Below, piece by piece: positions 47,752 through 57,590 of a stretch of DNA of 64,000 nucleotides (position 1 is the stretch's first letter; each line of letters begins with the position of its first letter). The stretch is taken from assembly GCF_900110875.1 (NCBI RefSeq), contig NZ_FOFM01000014.1, forward strand, positions 1 to 64,000, read 5' to 3'. The notes under the pieces are model-generated. The model worked only from the letters and a program-made list of their open reading frames with translations, made no database searches and was not told the origin of the DNA. Position numbers and translations under genes: made by a program. The DNA is from Pseudovibrio axinellae. Lineage in GTDB: Bacteria; Pseudomonadota; Alphaproteobacteria; Rhizobiales; Stappiaceae.

Positions 47752-48056
47752 TGAAACTCCGATCATATCGGAACAAGAACATATGAGCATGCCCCTCTTC
47801 CATCCTTGAAGAGTGCATAATCACTGCCACCAACGCAAACTTCCCACCAAGGAAATCACAGCTAGGGTAAATCTTTCAAATTGGATACACGTTTCACATT
47901 CAAACCATGCCCTTACACCCTTGCCACCAAAATGATTCTAGTATGAGTTTGCAACGTTTTTGACAAACCAGAGCATTGTAAAAAGATCTGCTCTTGAGTT
48001 TTCACCTAATTATATCACTTAATGAGAATAACGTTGTGCAACCAAGGGAAAGTCAA
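47752..48056. other. intergenic region between divergent eipB-like and RidA genes
   Basis: About 300 bases without a gene. It should hold promoters for both neighbours. No clear operator seen. Confidence 0.5.
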
Positions 48057-48524
48057 ATGTCCAACACAATTGAACAAAATCTCAATAAACTTGGCGTTAC
48101 ACTACCGCAAGCTGCTGCACCGGCAGCCAATTACGTTCCATTCGTCAAAACAGGAAACCAGCTCTTTATCTCCGGTCAGTTGCCGATGCTGGACGGAAAA
48201 ATCGCAAAAGTCGGAAAGGTTGGCGTAGACCTAAGCACCGAAGATGGCGTTGAAGCTGCTCGTCTTTGTGCAATCAACTTGCTTGCACAGGCAAAAGCAG
48301 CAACAGGTGACCTGTCCAAAGTGGTACGCCTTGTCAAAATTGTTGGCTTCGTCAACACCAATGGTGACTTTGGTGATCAGCCAAAAGTAATCAACGGTGC
48401 CTCTGACTTCTTCGTTGCCGCAATGGGTGATGCAGGCCGCCATGCACGCTCCGCAGTAAGTGCAGCCTCTCTGCCATTTAATGCAGCCGTTGAGATTGAA
48501 GCGATTTTTGAGATTACCGACTAA
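48057..48524 (+). CDS. RidA/YjgF family protein
   Basis: A 155-residue protein of the longer RidA-like group (YjgF_endoribonc). Features: NLNKLGVTLPQAAAPAANYVPFVKTGNQLFISGQLP, then LLAQAKAATGDLSKVVRLVKIVGFVN, and the C-terminal GRHARSAVSAASLPFNAAVEIEAIFEI with the conserved Arg. RidA enzymes deaminate reactive enamine or imine intermediates; this subgroup is less well defined. ATG 48057 with AGGGAAAG upstream. Confidence 0.9.
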   Translation: MSNTIEQNLNKLGVTLPQAAAPAANYVPFVKTGNQLFISGQLPMLDGKIAKVGKVGVDLSTEDGVEAARLCAINLLAQAKAATGDLSKVVRLVKIVGFVNTNGDFGDQPKVINGASDFFVAAMGDAGRHARSAVSAASLPFNAAVEIEAIFEITD

Positions 48525-48583
48525 ATCCGAGCTGGTTCTGCCAGAATAGATCCCTATTAATGAAAAAAAACACAGAAGATTCC

Positions 48584-49351
48584 ATGCAAGATCTCTCTTG
48601 GCTCACCAACCGCCCGATCGCACATCGCGGCTTCCACAACAAGGAAGCCGGCATATTAGAAAACACCCCATCAGCGGTTCGGGCTGCGATTAAAAACAAC
48701 TTCGCCATCGAAGTAGACCTTCAGCAAACCAAAGACGGTCATGTCATTGTGTTTCACGACCCCTACCTTGAGCGTCTGACACATGGCAAAGGCAACGTTA
48801 TAGACTTTGACTTAGCTGATCTGCGCAAACTATCCATGCGCGGCTCCTCCGACCCAATGTGGACACTGGACGAACTGCTGAAGCTGGTGGATGGACAAGT
48901 TCCACTGGTAATCGAGATCAAGACACTGCGCCTTGAAGAGGGCCAGCAGGACTTCATTAAAACCATAGCGGCAGCCCTCAACACCTATAGTGGCCTTGCA
49001 GCGATAAAGTCCTTTGATCCAAAGATGCTTCGAACCATGAAGGAAGTTGCACCCAGCATCCCGCGTGGCTGCATCTCCATGACCACACTAGGCCCTGAAG
49101 AGCACAAGCATCTGGAAGCTCGCGAGATCGAGAACATCTCTTGGATGCTGCACATGTCCGGCACAGATCCCCACTTCATCTCGTTCTTTGTGCATGATCT
49201 TCCTGCCGAAGGCCCAAGCTTCCTAAGCGAGTTCTATGGCCTGCCGATCATGACATGGACAGTCAAGACCAAAGAAGACAGAAACAATGCTGCAAAATAC
49301 GCTGATCAGATCGTCTTCGAAGGCTTCAACCCGGACACTGATCCACTCTAG
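48584..49351 (+). CDS. glycerophosphodiester phosphodiesterase
   Basis: Cleaves glycerophosphodiesters to glycerol 3-phosphate and an alcohol. About 255 residues. GDPD motifs: IAHRGFHNKEAGILENTPSAVRAAI (His and Arg of the active site), AIEVDLQQTKDGHVIVFHDPYLERLT (metal ligands Glu and Asp, catalytic His), and the C-terminal PIMTWTVKTKEDR. No signal peptide, so cytoplasmic. Start may be ATG 48584 or 48560. Followed 11 bases later by the FemAB-like gene. Confidence 0.92.
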   Translation: MQDLSWLTNRPIAHRGFHNKEAGILENTPSAVRAAIKNNFAIEVDLQQTKDGHVIVFHDPYLERLTHGKGNVIDFDLADLRKLSMRGSSDPMWTLDELLKLVDGQVPLVIEIKTLRLEEGQQDFIKTIAAALNTYSGLAAIKSFDPKMLRTMKEVAPSIPRGCISMTTLGPEEHKHLEAREIENISWMLHMSGTDPHFISFFVHDLPAEGPSFLSEFYGLPIMTWTVKTKEDRNNAAKYADQIVFEGFNPDTDPL

Positions 49352-49362
49352 GGCCGACTGAT

Positions 49363-50625
49363 TTGTCAGATACTCCAACACCAGTTCTTAAAGTCCTCTC
49401 GTCTCTGGACGAGATCCCCGCAATTGATTGGGACGCGCTTGCTAATCCAGGCGCACCGTCAATCAGCTATGATCAGCAGGACTGGATTGTTTCACCTGAA
49501 ACGACCCCACATGAATCATCGGAAAAATCTGAATCAGTTTCTCAAGAAACCGAATTCAACCCAATGTTATCACATGCCTTTTTGCAGGCACTTGAAGAAA
49601 GTGGCTGTGTGGGCTGGGACGCGGGCTGGATTCCTCAACACATCTACTGGGAGGCAGATGGCAAGCCGGTCGCTGCCATCCCAACCTACGCCAAAAGCCA
49701 CAGTCAGGGCGAATACGTTTTCGATCACCCATGGGCAGAGGCTTTTGAGCGGGCTGGCGGCAATTACTACCCCAAACTGCAAAGCTCCATCCCATTTACA
49801 CCCGTTCCCGGCCGTCGTTTACTCATCTCTCCTTTTGTAAACCGGGCCAGAGCTGTCAAAGTGCTAACCGAAGGCCTGAAGGAGCTGACACACAGGATCG
49901 AAGGCTCCTCTGCACATCTGACATTCCTGACAGAGCAGGAATGGAAGGAACTGGGAGACCAGGGCTTCCTGCTGCGCACAGACCAACAGTTCCACTGGGA
50001 AAACAACGGTTATTCCGATTTCGAGAATTTCTTGAACGCCCTTTCCTCCCGAAAGCGCAAAAGCATCCGTAAAGAGCGTAAGACCGCTCTGGAGCACTCA
50101 ATTGAGATTGAGTGGATCACGGGGTCAGAAATAACAGAAAGCCACTGGGACGCGTTCTATGAATTCTACATAGATACGAGCAGCCGCAAGTGGGGTTCAC
50201 CTTACCTCAATCGGGAGTTCTTCTCGCTGCTCGGTGAGCGCTTGTCAGAACACACCTTACTGATCATGGCAGAACGAGAGGGCCGCTACATCGCAGGCGC
50301 TCTCAACATGATTGGCAACAACACGCTTTATGGCCGCAACTGGGGCTGCATTGAGCACCACGACTGTTTGCACTTCGAGATCTGCTATTATCAAGCCATT
50401 GAATTTGCACTGGCAAAAGGATTGAAGCGCGTTGAAGCTGGTGCACAGGGAAATCACAAACTAGCGCGTGGCTACATGCCAAGTCTCACCTATTCCGCAC
50501 ACTGGATCGCAAACCCTTCGTTAAGACATGCGGTTGCACAGTATCTTGACCGGGAGCGCGACGTTGTTCTGCAAGAGCAGAAAATCCTAGCGGAGCACGG
50601 CCCGTTTCGCCAAAACACCCCCTAG
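49363..50625 (+). CDS. FemAB/GNAT-fold protein (peptidogalycan-type, DUF482)
   Basis: A 420-residue protein of the DUF482 family, which has a duplicated GNAT fold like FemAB aminoacyl or acyl transferases. Features: FLQALEESGCVGWDAGWIPQHIYWE, the middle FENFLNALSSRKRKSIRKERK, and the C-terminal GRNWGCIEHHDCLHFEICYYQAIEFALAKGLKRVEAGAQGNHKLARGY. The function is unknown; a transfer step in envelope or lipid metabolism is possible. TTG start at 49363. Probably cotranscribed with the GDPD gene. Confidence 0.88.
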   Translation: MSDTPTPVLKVLSSLDEIPAIDWDALANPGAPSISYDQQDWIVSPETTPHESSEKSESVSQETEFNPMLSHAFLQALEESGCVGWDAGWIPQHIYWEADGKPVAAIPTYAKSHSQGEYVFDHPWAEAFERAGGNYYPKLQSSIPFTPVPGRRLLISPFVNRARAVKVLTEGLKELTHRIEGSSAHLTFLTEQEWKELGDQGFLLRTDQQFHWENNGYSDFENFLNALSSRKRKSIRKERKTALEHSIEIEWITGSEITESHWDAFYEFYIDTSSRKWGSPYLNREFFSLLGERLSEHTLLIMAEREGRYIAGALNMIGNNTLYGRNWGCIEHHDCLHFEICYYQAIEFALAKGLKRVEAGAQGNHKLARGYMPSLTYSAHWIANPSLRHAVAQYLDRERDVVLQEQKILAEHGPFRQNTP

Positions 50626-50643
50626 AATTCACTTTAAAATGAA

Positions 50644-50768
50644 GACTCAAACACTTGGAGAGACTCACGAATCTCCTTGAACTTGAATCAGTTTGTGAAC
50701 TTGACGAAAGTTCTCAACACCAACCAGATCGCAACCTTTGATTCTCATTGGGCATTCACAAGTGAATC
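50644..50768. promoter_or_regulatory. cluster of six GANTC (CcrM-type) sites upstream of the HIT gene
   Basis: GANTC occurs at 50644, 50662, 50669, 50685, 50740 and 50764, six times in 125 bases where about one per 256 is expected by chance. In alphaproteobacteria CcrM methylates GANTC, and methylation state can tune promoters through the cell cycle. TTCACAAGTGAA (50755-50766) overlaps the last site. Regulatory use is inferred. Confidence 0.5.
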
Positions 50769-50815
50769 ACGATATGTATGGGTCCAAACACTTTGAGGCG
50801 ATTAAGGACCCCATA

Positions 50816-51244
50816 ATGACCAAGTCTGCATATGACGATCAGAACATTTTTGCAAAAATTCTGCGCGGTGAGCTACCAAGCGAGACAGTGTTTGAGGACG
50901 AACACACCCTCGTCATCATGGACATCATGCCACGCGGCGACGGTCATATCCTTGTTTTACCAAAGAACAGCTCACGCAATATTCTCGATATCGCTGAGGC
51001 TGACCTCTTAGCAACCATCCAGACAACGCAGAAAATGGCAAAAACCGTAAAGAAAGCCTTTGATGCGGACGGCGTAACGATCCACCAGTTCAACGAAAGC
51101 GCTGGCGGGCAGATGGTATTCCACACCCACTTCCACGTTATTCCGCGCCACAAAGGCGTATCCCTTCGCGCTCACAGCGGTGAGATGGAAGACAGCCAGG
51201 TCCTCAAAGCCAACGCCGACAAAATCCGCACAGCGCTTTCTTAA
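50816..51244 (+). CDS. HIT family protein
   Basis: A 142-residue histidine-triad protein. Features: NIFAKILRGELPSETVFEDE at the start, the strand GHILVLPKN, and the triad HTHFHVIPR (about residues 104-112). HIT proteins hydrolyse nucleoside phosphoramidates or related nucleotide conjugates. ATG 50816 is chosen by the usual start (MTKSAYDD); the frame is open further upstream. Flanked on both sides by GANTC-rich non-coding DNA. Confidence 0.93.
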   Translation: MTKSAYDDQNIFAKILRGELPSETVFEDEHTLVIMDIMPRGDGHILVLPKNSSRNILDIAEADLLATIQTTQKMAKTVKKAFDADGVTIHQFNESAGGQMVFHTHFHVIPRHKGVSLRAHSGEMEDSQVLKANADKIRTALS

Positions 51245-51547
51245 GCCACTGGCACTCAGTTTAAAATTCACTCATTTCACTTAAAACAACCCCGCGCAGA
51301 TCTCTCTTAGGCCGCGCGGGGCTATTCATTTCAACTGAAACAACCGCCTTCACAAAACAACAAAAATGAATCCTATTTCAATCAGTTGCCCTAATTAACT
51401 GAATCACTTCATCAGCTGGACTAGGCACATCGATTCACTTGAAATGACCACCTCTCTGGCCTGCAATTTTGATCCTATTACAATGCACTAGCCCGCACAC
51501 TTGAATCAGATCCTCAGACACACCCAAAGTCGATTCACCTGAAATCA
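51245..51547. repeat. intergenic region with TTCAnnTGAA repeats and five GANTC sites
   Basis: The 10-base inverted repeat TTCAnnTGAA occurs at 51330 (TTCAACTGAA), 51434 (TTCACTTGAA) and 51534 (TTCACCTGAA), about 100 bases apart, the last two within the longer word GATTCAC-TGAAAT. GANTC sites lie at 51368, 51401, 51432, 51503 and 51532. No gene is seen. It separates the convergent HIT and GNAT/YoaP genes, so a promoter role is not obvious. Confidence 0.55.
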
Positions 51548-52342
51548 TCAGCTCACTTCTACAGACACTTTCGCATCCAGCGCCTTTTGCATGATCTTAT
51601 CGAAGCGTGAATCCATACAAACGCTCAAGTCTGTCGTCACAAATTTCCCACTCCAATAGAGCGAGAAAATCGTGGCAGGTGTCGGAGCTCCCTGCGCTTT
51701 TTCCAGCGTATCCAAATGAACGATCTTGAGCGGCAACCCACGCTTTTGCGCAGTATCTTTCAGGTTCTGCAACACATGGTGATCGGTGAATGGGCAGCGA
51801 TTGGAGTAGTACGCAACCAGCCCCTCCCCCTTTGGCCCGTCCCCTTTTTGAACTACCTCAGAGAACGATGCCGAACCAGATTGCCCATCAACACCGAGCC
51901 GTAACAGCTCAATGCCCTCCATAGAGGCATCGCAGACCTCAAAGCCTTGCCGCTTAAACCATTTACCATCTGAAAGGAAAGGCAGCTTCTTCGCACCAGC
52001 AATCGTGACCAGACCCGTGGCACCTGCTTGACGCGCTGCCTCAACGGCCTTGGCCAGCAACGCTTTGCCATGGCCTTGCCCTTTGTACTTTCCTGAAACC
52101 CAGAGACAGTTCACTAACAAATGCCCAGGAGCAACCACAGGCGCCCAGGCAGCTTCCGCCGGACCAAACTCAATGAACACCTTCGCGCGCTCATCCAATC
52201 GAATGAACTGATAGCCCGACGAGAATCGCTGGCTCAACCAACCCTTCTTCAACTGGTAGCCCTGTGCACATTTCTTGTCTGAGATCGCACAGCAGATATG
52301 CTCGTCAAAGATAGTCTGCTCACTCAATGCAATATAAGTCAT
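51548..52342 (-). CDS. GNAT acetyltransferase with C-terminal YoaP-like domain
   Basis: A 264-residue protein in two parts: a GNAT domain with CLWVSGKYKGQGHGKALLAKAVEAARQAG (motif A, about residues 80-108), and a C-terminal thioredoxin-like YoaP domain with YYSNRCPFTDHHVLQNL (Cys near residue 189) and PTPATIFSLYWSGKFVTTDLS. The function of YoaP-type acetyltransferases is not established. ATG 52342 with AGGAG seven bases upstream. Monocistronic; downstream lies the repeat-rich region. Confidence 0.9.
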   Translation of the reverse strand: MTYIALSEQTIFDEHICCAISDKKCAQGYQLKKGWLSQRFSSGYQFIRLDERAKVFIEFGPAEAAWAPVVAPGHLLVNCLWVSGKYKGQGHGKALLAKAVEAARQAGATGLVTIAGAKKLPFLSDGKWFKRQGFEVCDASMEGIELLRLGVDGQSGSASFSEVVQKGDGPKGEGLVAYYSNRCPFTDHHVLQNLKDTAQKRGLPLKIVHLDTLEKAQGAPTPATIFSLYWSGKFVTTDLSVCMDSRFDKIMQKALDAKVSVEVS

Positions 52343-52423
52343 CGTCAGCTCCTGAGTCCCGACCCTACGTTAGAGCCGGAAACAACGATCAACAATGCGG
52401 GCGATCAAGCATAGCAAGATCCG

Positions 52424-52771
52424 TTAAAGCAAAAACAACCAACCACCGATCAAAACAACCTCAGCAGAAACAATGCCCGCCATCAGCCGGTCGTTTAGAA
52501 GCTTGTATCCAATGACCCCTCCTATGACAGCAGCAAGACGCAACCAAATCGGCGCATCGCCTAAAACCCCGTCAGGGAAAAGAATAAGGCGTGAGATGAT
52601 CCCGGCAATAAGCGCGGTTGCCACCGCCCTCACCCAGGCAAACAGCAAGCTGTCCTCCCGCAGGCGGCCTGCGGCCACAACGCCAAGCCAGCGCCAGCAC
52701 TCAGTTGCAAGAAAACCTGCAACAACGATCATGACATAGGGCCACCACCACTCTTGAGCGAATGCAGTCAT
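52424..52771 (-). CDS. azlD: AzlD family transport protein
   Basis: A 115-residue membrane protein with about four TM helices, the AzlD/DUF931 type. The opening WWPYVMIVVAGFLATECWRWLGVVAAGRL and the motif RAVATALIAGIISRLI are typical. With AzlC it forms a branched-chain amino acid exporter. ATG 52771 overlaps the azlC stop (ATGA), so translation is coupled. Confidence 0.88.
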   Translation of the reverse strand: MTAFAQEWWWPYVMIVVAGFLATECWRWLGVVAAGRLREDSLLFAWVRAVATALIAGIISRLILFPDGVLGDAPIWLRLAAVIGGVIGYKLLNDRLMAGIVSAEVVLIGGWLFLL

Positions 52772-53532
52772 AGCTCAGCCCTCTTCGTCGCAAACAGCCA
52801 TGCCACGAAGGCAATTGTTCCACCGACGAACCCGGTCAGCAATAAATCAGCGCCGGGGAACAGCAGATAAAAAACAGGTCCCAGCACAAGCCCCAAACCA
52901 AGAGCAAGCTTGTCGCCGCCAGTGCGTGAGGCCTGATACATAGAGAACATAAAATAGACTGGTGTCAGCAGCACCAGCCCGGCAGCAAGCGGCGGCGGTA
53001 TGACAGGCAAAGCCATGTAGAACAGTGCAGTAGAGCACAGCACCACAAAATGAACAGTCCCACCAAAACCTGCAAAAAACGGCAGTCGTGCAGCGCGCGG
53101 TAAATCAGGTAGGTTGCGCATTGCAAACACCCAGGCCGTCACCGCAACAAAGTGAGAAGCGATCAGGAGGTGCCACAACTTCGTGCGCTTGCCATCCCGC
53201 AGTATTGGAACAAGAGCAACGGTCATTGGCATCAAACGAACCGCAGACAAAGCAACAGCAATCGCAGCTGGAATAAGACCAACACCTGCGCTCAGCGCTC
53301 CTGTCAAAACAACGATGCTGGGCAAAGCCCACATGAGGAGGCTCATCATCAGAACCTCAATCAGCGTCAGACCAACTTCGCGGGCCAATGAAGTAAAGCC
53401 AACAAACGCCATCATCAAAATCAACGTCGGCAGGCAAAACGCACCAATAGCACCCTGACGGAACCAATAGGCACCGCCTTCAAATTCAGAGGGGTCGTCA
53501 TCCTCTGCAGCTTCAATATTTTGGTTGGTCAT
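52768..53532 (-). CDS. azlC: AzlC family branched-chain amino acid exporter
   Basis: A 254-residue polytopic protein, the large subunit of the AzlCD exporter. Features: RQGAIGAFCLPTLILMMAFVGFTSLAREVGLTLIEVLMMSLLMWALP, the second half with ALSAVRLMPMTVALVPILRD, and helices to the C-terminus. Relatives export branched-chain amino acids or analogues. The N-terminus is acidic and cytoplasmic. First gene of azlCD. Confidence 0.88.
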   Translation of the reverse strand: MTNQNIEAAEDDDPSEFEGGAYWFRQGAIGAFCLPTLILMMAFVGFTSLAREVGLTLIEVLMMSLLMWALPSIVVLTGALSAGVGLIPAAIAVALSAVRLMPMTVALVPILRDGKRTKLWHLLIASHFVAVTAWVFAMRNLPDLPRAARLPFFAGFGGTVHFVVLCSTALFYMALPVIPPPLAAGLVLLTPVYFMFSMYQASRTGGDKLALGLGLVLGPVFYLLFPGADLLLTGFVGGTIAFVAWLFATKRAEL

Positions 53533-53651
53533 TTACGAACTCAAAAGGAAGGAACCGAACCATGGATCTGGCCCGTGAACTCAAGGTGGTTAGCCCAGGT
53601 AAGCCTGCGTGCACCACGTTAAGTATTTTAGTTCTTGCAGAAATATCATAC

Positions 53652-53682
53652 AAAAAAGCCGAAGCAAGTGCCTCGGCTTTTT
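53652..53682 (-). terminator. bidirectional rho-independent terminator after clpA
   Basis: AAAAAGCCGA (53653-53662) and TCGGCTTTTT (53673-53682) form a 10-bp stem around AGCAAGTGCC; A and T runs on both sides make it work in either direction. It lies 20 bases past the clpA stop. Confidence 0.85.
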
Positions 53683-53701
53683 CTCACTAAAATATTGAGG
53701 A

Positions 53702-56149
53702 CTAATCCGCTATCGGAATTCCGGGAACATCGCCACGTTTGGCAGCTCCCTTTCCTGTGCGTGGCACACCCGATTTCCCCTTAGCCTTGGGGGCAGGCTT
53801 TTTCCGCGCACCAGTTTTAGCTCTAGCCGCCGGACGCTCCTCGACGGTTTCAAGCAGCAGACCTTCCAAATCCTCGGAGACAGACACCTTCACAGTGCCT
53901 CCTTTCTGAAGCTTTCCAAACAGCACTTCATCAGCCAGCGGCTTCTTGATGTGCTCCTGAATGACACGGCCCAGCGGACGCGCGCCCATCGTACGGTCAT
54001 AACCCTTCTCAGAAAGCCAGACCACCGCACCCGGTGTCAGCTCAAAGGTTACGTTGCGCTCTGCAAGCTGAGCTTCCAGCTGCATAACGAATTTCTCAAC
54101 CACACGATGGATAACTTCATTATCCAGATTCGCAAACGGAATGATCGCATCAAGACGGTTCCGGAACTCCGGAGTAAACATCTTGGTGATCGCTTCCATA
54201 TCATCGCCTTCACGCTGCAAACGGTTAAAGCCGATTGGGGCTCTCGCCATATCTGCGGCACCAGCGTTGGTGGTCATGATCAAAATCACATTCCGGAAAT
54301 CAACAGACTTACCATTGTGGTCAGTCAGCTTACCGTGGTCCATCACTTGCAGCAGAATATTGAATAGGTCAGGGTGAGCCTTCTCAATTTCATCCAAAAG
54401 CAGCACGCAATGTGGATGTTGATCCACCGCATCGGTCAACAAACCGCCCTGATCGAACCCAACATAGCCCGGAGGCGCACCAATCAAACGAGAGACTGTG
54501 TGCCGTTCCATGTACTCAGACATGTCAAAGCGCACCAGCTCCACACCAAGAGTAGATGCCAGCTGGCGGGCCACTTCCGTTTTACCAACACCAGTTGGAC
54601 CGGAGAACAGATAGGAGCCAATTGGCTTATCAGGCTCACGCAAGCCTGCGCGGGCCAGCTTGATGGACGCAGACAACGCTTCAATCGCAGGATCCTGACC
54701 ATAAACCACGCGCTTCAGGCTATCTTTCAGGTTGGACAGAACTGCTGCATCATCCTTAGAGACAGATTTCGGCGGTATCCGTGCCATTGTCGCAATAGTA
54801 GCTTCAATTTCCTTCAGCCCAATCGTCTTGCGACGCTTACCTTCCGGCAGCAACATCTGCGAGGCACCGGACTCATCAATCACATCAATTGCCTTATCCG
54901 GCAGTTTCCGGTCAGCAAGATACCGAGAAGACAACTCCACAGCCGCCTTAATCGCATCATTGGTGTATTTGATGTTATGGAAGTCTTCAAAATACGGTTT
55001 CAACCCACGCAGAATCTCAATCGCATCTGGAATAGACGGCTCGTTCACATCCACTTTCTGGAAACGACGGACAAGAGCACGGTCCTTCTCAAAGAACTGT
55101 CGATATTCTTTATAGGTCGTAGACCCAATACACCGAATCGTTCCAGAAGCCAGCGCAGGTTTAAGCAAGTTGGACGCGTCCATAGCACCGCCCGAAGTCG
55201 CACCAGCGCCAATGACGGTATGGATTTCATCAATGAACATGATCGCACCCGGATAATCTTCGATTTCCTTAACGACCTGCTTCAAACGTTCCTCAAAATC
55301 ACCGCGATAACGAGTACCAGCAAGCAGTGAGCCCATATCAAGCGCAAAGATTGTCGCGCTCTTGAGGACCTCAGGCACATCACCAACGATAATCCGTCGT
55401 GCGAGCCCTTCTGCAATTGCAGTTTTACCAACACCGGGGTCCCCCACATAAAGAGGGTTGTTCTTGGCGCGGCGGCACAAGATCTGAATAGTCCGAGAAA
55501 TCTCTTTCTCACGCCCAATCAGCGGATCAATTTTACCTGAGAACGCCTTCTCATTGAGGTTTTGGCAATAAGCCTCAAGCGCCTCTGTTTTTCGTTTGGT
55601 CTGTTCTGACGAACCACCCGATGGAGGCGGCGGCATGTTTACGCTCGGATTACTGCCACTGTCGGCATCTTCATCAACACCACGCACCTGGCGCGGCTCA
55701 GACAACCCTGCCCGTTTTGCAATACCGTGAGAGATGTAATTGACGGCATCGTACCGTGTCATTTCCTGTTCTTGCAGGAAGTATGCAGCATGGCTTTCGC
55801 GCTCCGCGAAAATAGCAACGAGCACATTGGCACCAGTAACCTCTTCGCGTCCGGAAGATTGAACGTGAATGACAGCGCGCTGAATAACACGCTGGAAACC
55901 GGCAGTTGGTTTTGAATCATCATCCCCGTCAACAACGAGGTTCTCAAGTTCACTATCAATGTATTCTACAATGCTTTTTCGCAGTTGCTCGAGGTCAACA
56001 TTGCACGCACGCATAACCGCAGCAGCATCCTGATCATCAATTAATGATAGCAGCAGATGCTCCAGGGTCGCATATTCCTGATGGCGCTCATTAGCAAACG
56101 CCAAAGCTTGATGGAGAGCTTTCTCCAGACTGCGAGAAAATGACGGCAC
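53702..56149 (-). CDS. clpA: ATP-dependent Clp protease ATP-binding subunit ClpA
   Basis: AAA+ unfoldase that feeds substrates to ClpP. 815 residues: an N-terminal Clp_N repeat domain (about 1-145), AAA-1 with Walker [10 protein letters not shown] and Walker [13 protein letters not shown]-2 with GPTGVGKTE and [12 protein letters not shown], the IGF-type ClpP loop not singled out, and a basic Lys/Ala/Pro-rich C-terminal tail (about 775-815) longer than in E. coli. GTG start at 56149 with AGGGGG upstream. Twelve bases downstream of clpS; ends at a strong terminator. Confidence 0.96.
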   Translation of the reverse strand: MPSFSRSLEKALHQALAFANERHQEYATLEHLLLSLIDDQDAAAVMRACNVDLEQLRKSIVEYIDSELENLVVDGDDDSKPTAGFQRVIQRAVIHVQSSGREEVTGANVLVAIFAERESHAAYFLQEQEMTRYDAVNYISHGIAKRAGLSEPRQVRGVDEDADSGSNPSVNMPPPPSGGSSEQTKRKTEALEAYCQNLNEKAFSGKIDPLIGREKEISRTIQILCRRAKNNPLYVGDPGVGKTAIAEGLARRIIVGDVPEVLKSATIFALDMGSLLAGTRYRGDFEERLKQVVKEIEDYPGAIMFIDEIHTVIGAGATSGGAMDASNLLKPALASGTIRCIGSTTYKEYRQFFEKDRALVRRFQKVDVNEPSIPDAIEILRGLKPYFEDFHNIKYTNDAIKAAVELSSRYLADRKLPDKAIDVIDESGASQMLLPEGKRRKTIGLKEIEATIATMARIPPKSVSKDDAAVLSNLKDSLKRVVYGQDPAIEALSASIKLARAGLREPDKPIGSYLFSGPTGVGKTEVARQLASTLGVELVRFDMSEYMERHTVSRLIGAPPGYVGFDQGGLLTDAVDQHPHCVLLLDEIEKAHPDLFNILLQVMDHGKLTDHNGKSVDFRNVILIMTTNAGAADMARAPIGFNRLQREGDDMEAITKMFTPEFRNRLDAIIPFANLDNEVIHRVVEKFVMQLEAQLAERNVTFELTPGAVVWLSEKGYDRTMGARPLGRVIQEHIKKPLADEVLFGKLQKGGTVKVSVSEDLEGLLLETVEERPAARAKTGARKKPAPKAKGKSGVPRTGKGAAKRGDVPGIPIAD

Positions 56150-56161
56150 AGGCGCCCCCTA

Positions 56162-56491
56162 TTACTTTTTCTCCATCACACATTGTAACGGATGTTGGTG
56201 TTTTCGGGCGAAATCCATAACTTGCGTGACCTTCGTCTCGGCCACTTCGTAGGTGAAGACTCCACACTCCCCTACGCCATGATGATGAACATGAAGCATG
56301 ACCTGCGTTGCGTCTTCGCGGTCTTTATGGAAGAACCGCTCCACCACGTGGATCACAAACTCCATCGGTGTAAAATCATCATTAAGCAGCAACACGCGAA
56401 ACAAACTGGGCCGTTTTATTTTCGGCTTAGGCTTTGTAACGGTTATCGTCCCGCCATCATCATCATTATCCAGGTCGAAATCGCTGCTCAT
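56162..56491 (-). CDS. clpS: ClpS adaptor
   Basis: A 109-residue adaptor that brings N-degron substrates to ClpA. An acidic N-terminal tail ([11 protein letters not shown]) precedes the core: [36 protein letters not shown], then [20 protein letters not shown], the surfaces for the N-degron pocket. ATG 56491 (AGAGAAG upstream) is chosen because the family starts there; the frame is open to 56698, but the extra residues are not ClpS-like. Operon with clpA. Confidence 0.95.
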   Translation of the reverse strand: MSSDFDLDNDDDGGTITVTKPKPKIKRPSLFRVLLLNDDFTPMEFVIHVVERFFHKDREDATQVMLHVHHHGVGECGVFTYEVAETKVTQVMDFARKHQHPLQCVMEKK

Positions 56492-57104
56492 AACTTCTCT
56501 TTGTCCTACAATGTATAACGCAGAGGACTTTATAGTATTTAAACGTACCCCCCACGAATTCAAGGGATATGCATTTTCATAGGACACACCAACAACTCCA
56601 GAAAAGTCAAACAGTGTTTCATGTTGCGTTTCATTATATATGGGAAGCGTCAATTTATCTCCCTTAAGAACACGCACTGCTTGTTGTTGGTCCCTCATTC
56701 ACTCTCTCGCTGCAGCATTATTCTATCTCTACGCACTCTGAGATACGCCACCGGCCCCAATGCCCTAGCTCAGTCACCAACAGCTGCATCAAATGTTCCT
56801 ATCAGATCAATTAATTGCAGGAGTTTGAGGCATATTCACGTCTCTCTCTAGCTTTAATACCGATTATTCCCCGAGCAAATTCCAAAATGCAAACCATTAT
56901 GCAAGGAAAAGGACCAGATTACCCGAAGGGTTAACCTCAGCTCCCAACGTAAGAACGACGTATCGCCGGTGTGAAACCGGACAAAAAATATCTGCAAACC
57001 TTAACTGCGTAGAATCACAGTGCCTTGAGAAGTGATTGAAAAAGAAAGATAGGTTTTCAGAAAATGAAAACAACCGACTCAACCGATTTAAAACAGCACA
57101 AAGC
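56492..57104. other. non-coding region upstream of clpS
   Basis: About 600 bases without a convincing gene. It holds the clpS promoter; a TATAAA-type -10 is present near 56535-56545 on the minus strand. The open frame continuing clpS upstream to 56698 lacks recognisable protein features. Confidence 0.45.
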
Positions 57105-57138
57105 AAAAAGCCCGAAGCAGTGACCTGCTTCGGGCTTT
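57105..57138 (-). terminator. rho-independent terminator of the phasin gene
   Basis: AAAGCCCGAAGCAG and CTGCTTCGGGCTTT form a perfect 14-bp stem with a 4-base loop; on the minus strand it ends in TTTTTGC. It lies 24 bases past the phasin stop. Confidence 0.92.
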
Positions 57139-57162
57139 CAGTGTAAATTATGCAACAGATGA

Positions 57163-57495
57163 CTACTTAGCAGTCATGGTGAGCATATTCTCGTAGGGCT
57201 TATATGCGTCCTTGGCCACTTCAGCATACATTTCGCCAATCTTTGTGGCCTGACCAACCATGTTCTCATAGCTTGCCTTCGCAAAATCCGCCTGAGCTTC
57301 CATAGCCTTATCGATAGACTTAGCGCTTACGACTTTTTCAATCGCAGAGTTACTCTCTTCAATGGACTTCTTAGAGTAGTCTGCAACCTCAGCCGAAATT
57401 GCCTGCATTCCCTTGGAAAAGACACCAAAGCTTTGCATAGCGATGTCCATGTTATCTTTTCCAAGCTTCTGAATATTCTCAAATCCTGTGACCAT
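57163..57495 (-). CDS. phasin family protein
   Basis: A 110-residue, almost entirely helical protein of the Phasin_2 type: MDIAMQSFGVFSKGMQAISAEVADYSKKSIEESNSAIEKVVSAKSIDKAMEAQADFAKASYENM, ending with a VAKDAYKPYENML segment. Phasins coat polyhydroxyalkanoate granules and control their number and size. It has its own strong promoter inside a TGC-rich dyad (57591-57636) and its own terminator, so it is a highly expressed single gene. ATG 57495 with GAGGGAA upstream. Confidence 0.9.
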   Translation of the reverse strand: MVTGFENIQKLGKDNMDIAMQSFGVFSKGMQAISAEVADYSKKSIEESNSAIEKVVSAKSIDKAMEAQADFAKASYENMVGQATKIGEMYAEVAKDAYKPYENMLTMTAK

Positions 57496-57590
57496 AAAGA
57501 TTCCCTCATCAATTGGGCGGCGCCGGTATTTCGATGATTAGGTTTTGTCTCTTGGGGAGCAAACGCCACATGTCTCAACCTTACGCAGCG

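Noticed and set aside
56492-56698. N-terminal extension of clpS (69 extra codons)
   Set aside because: The extra residues do not resemble ClpS, a ribosome-binding site precedes ATG 56491, and the family starts there.
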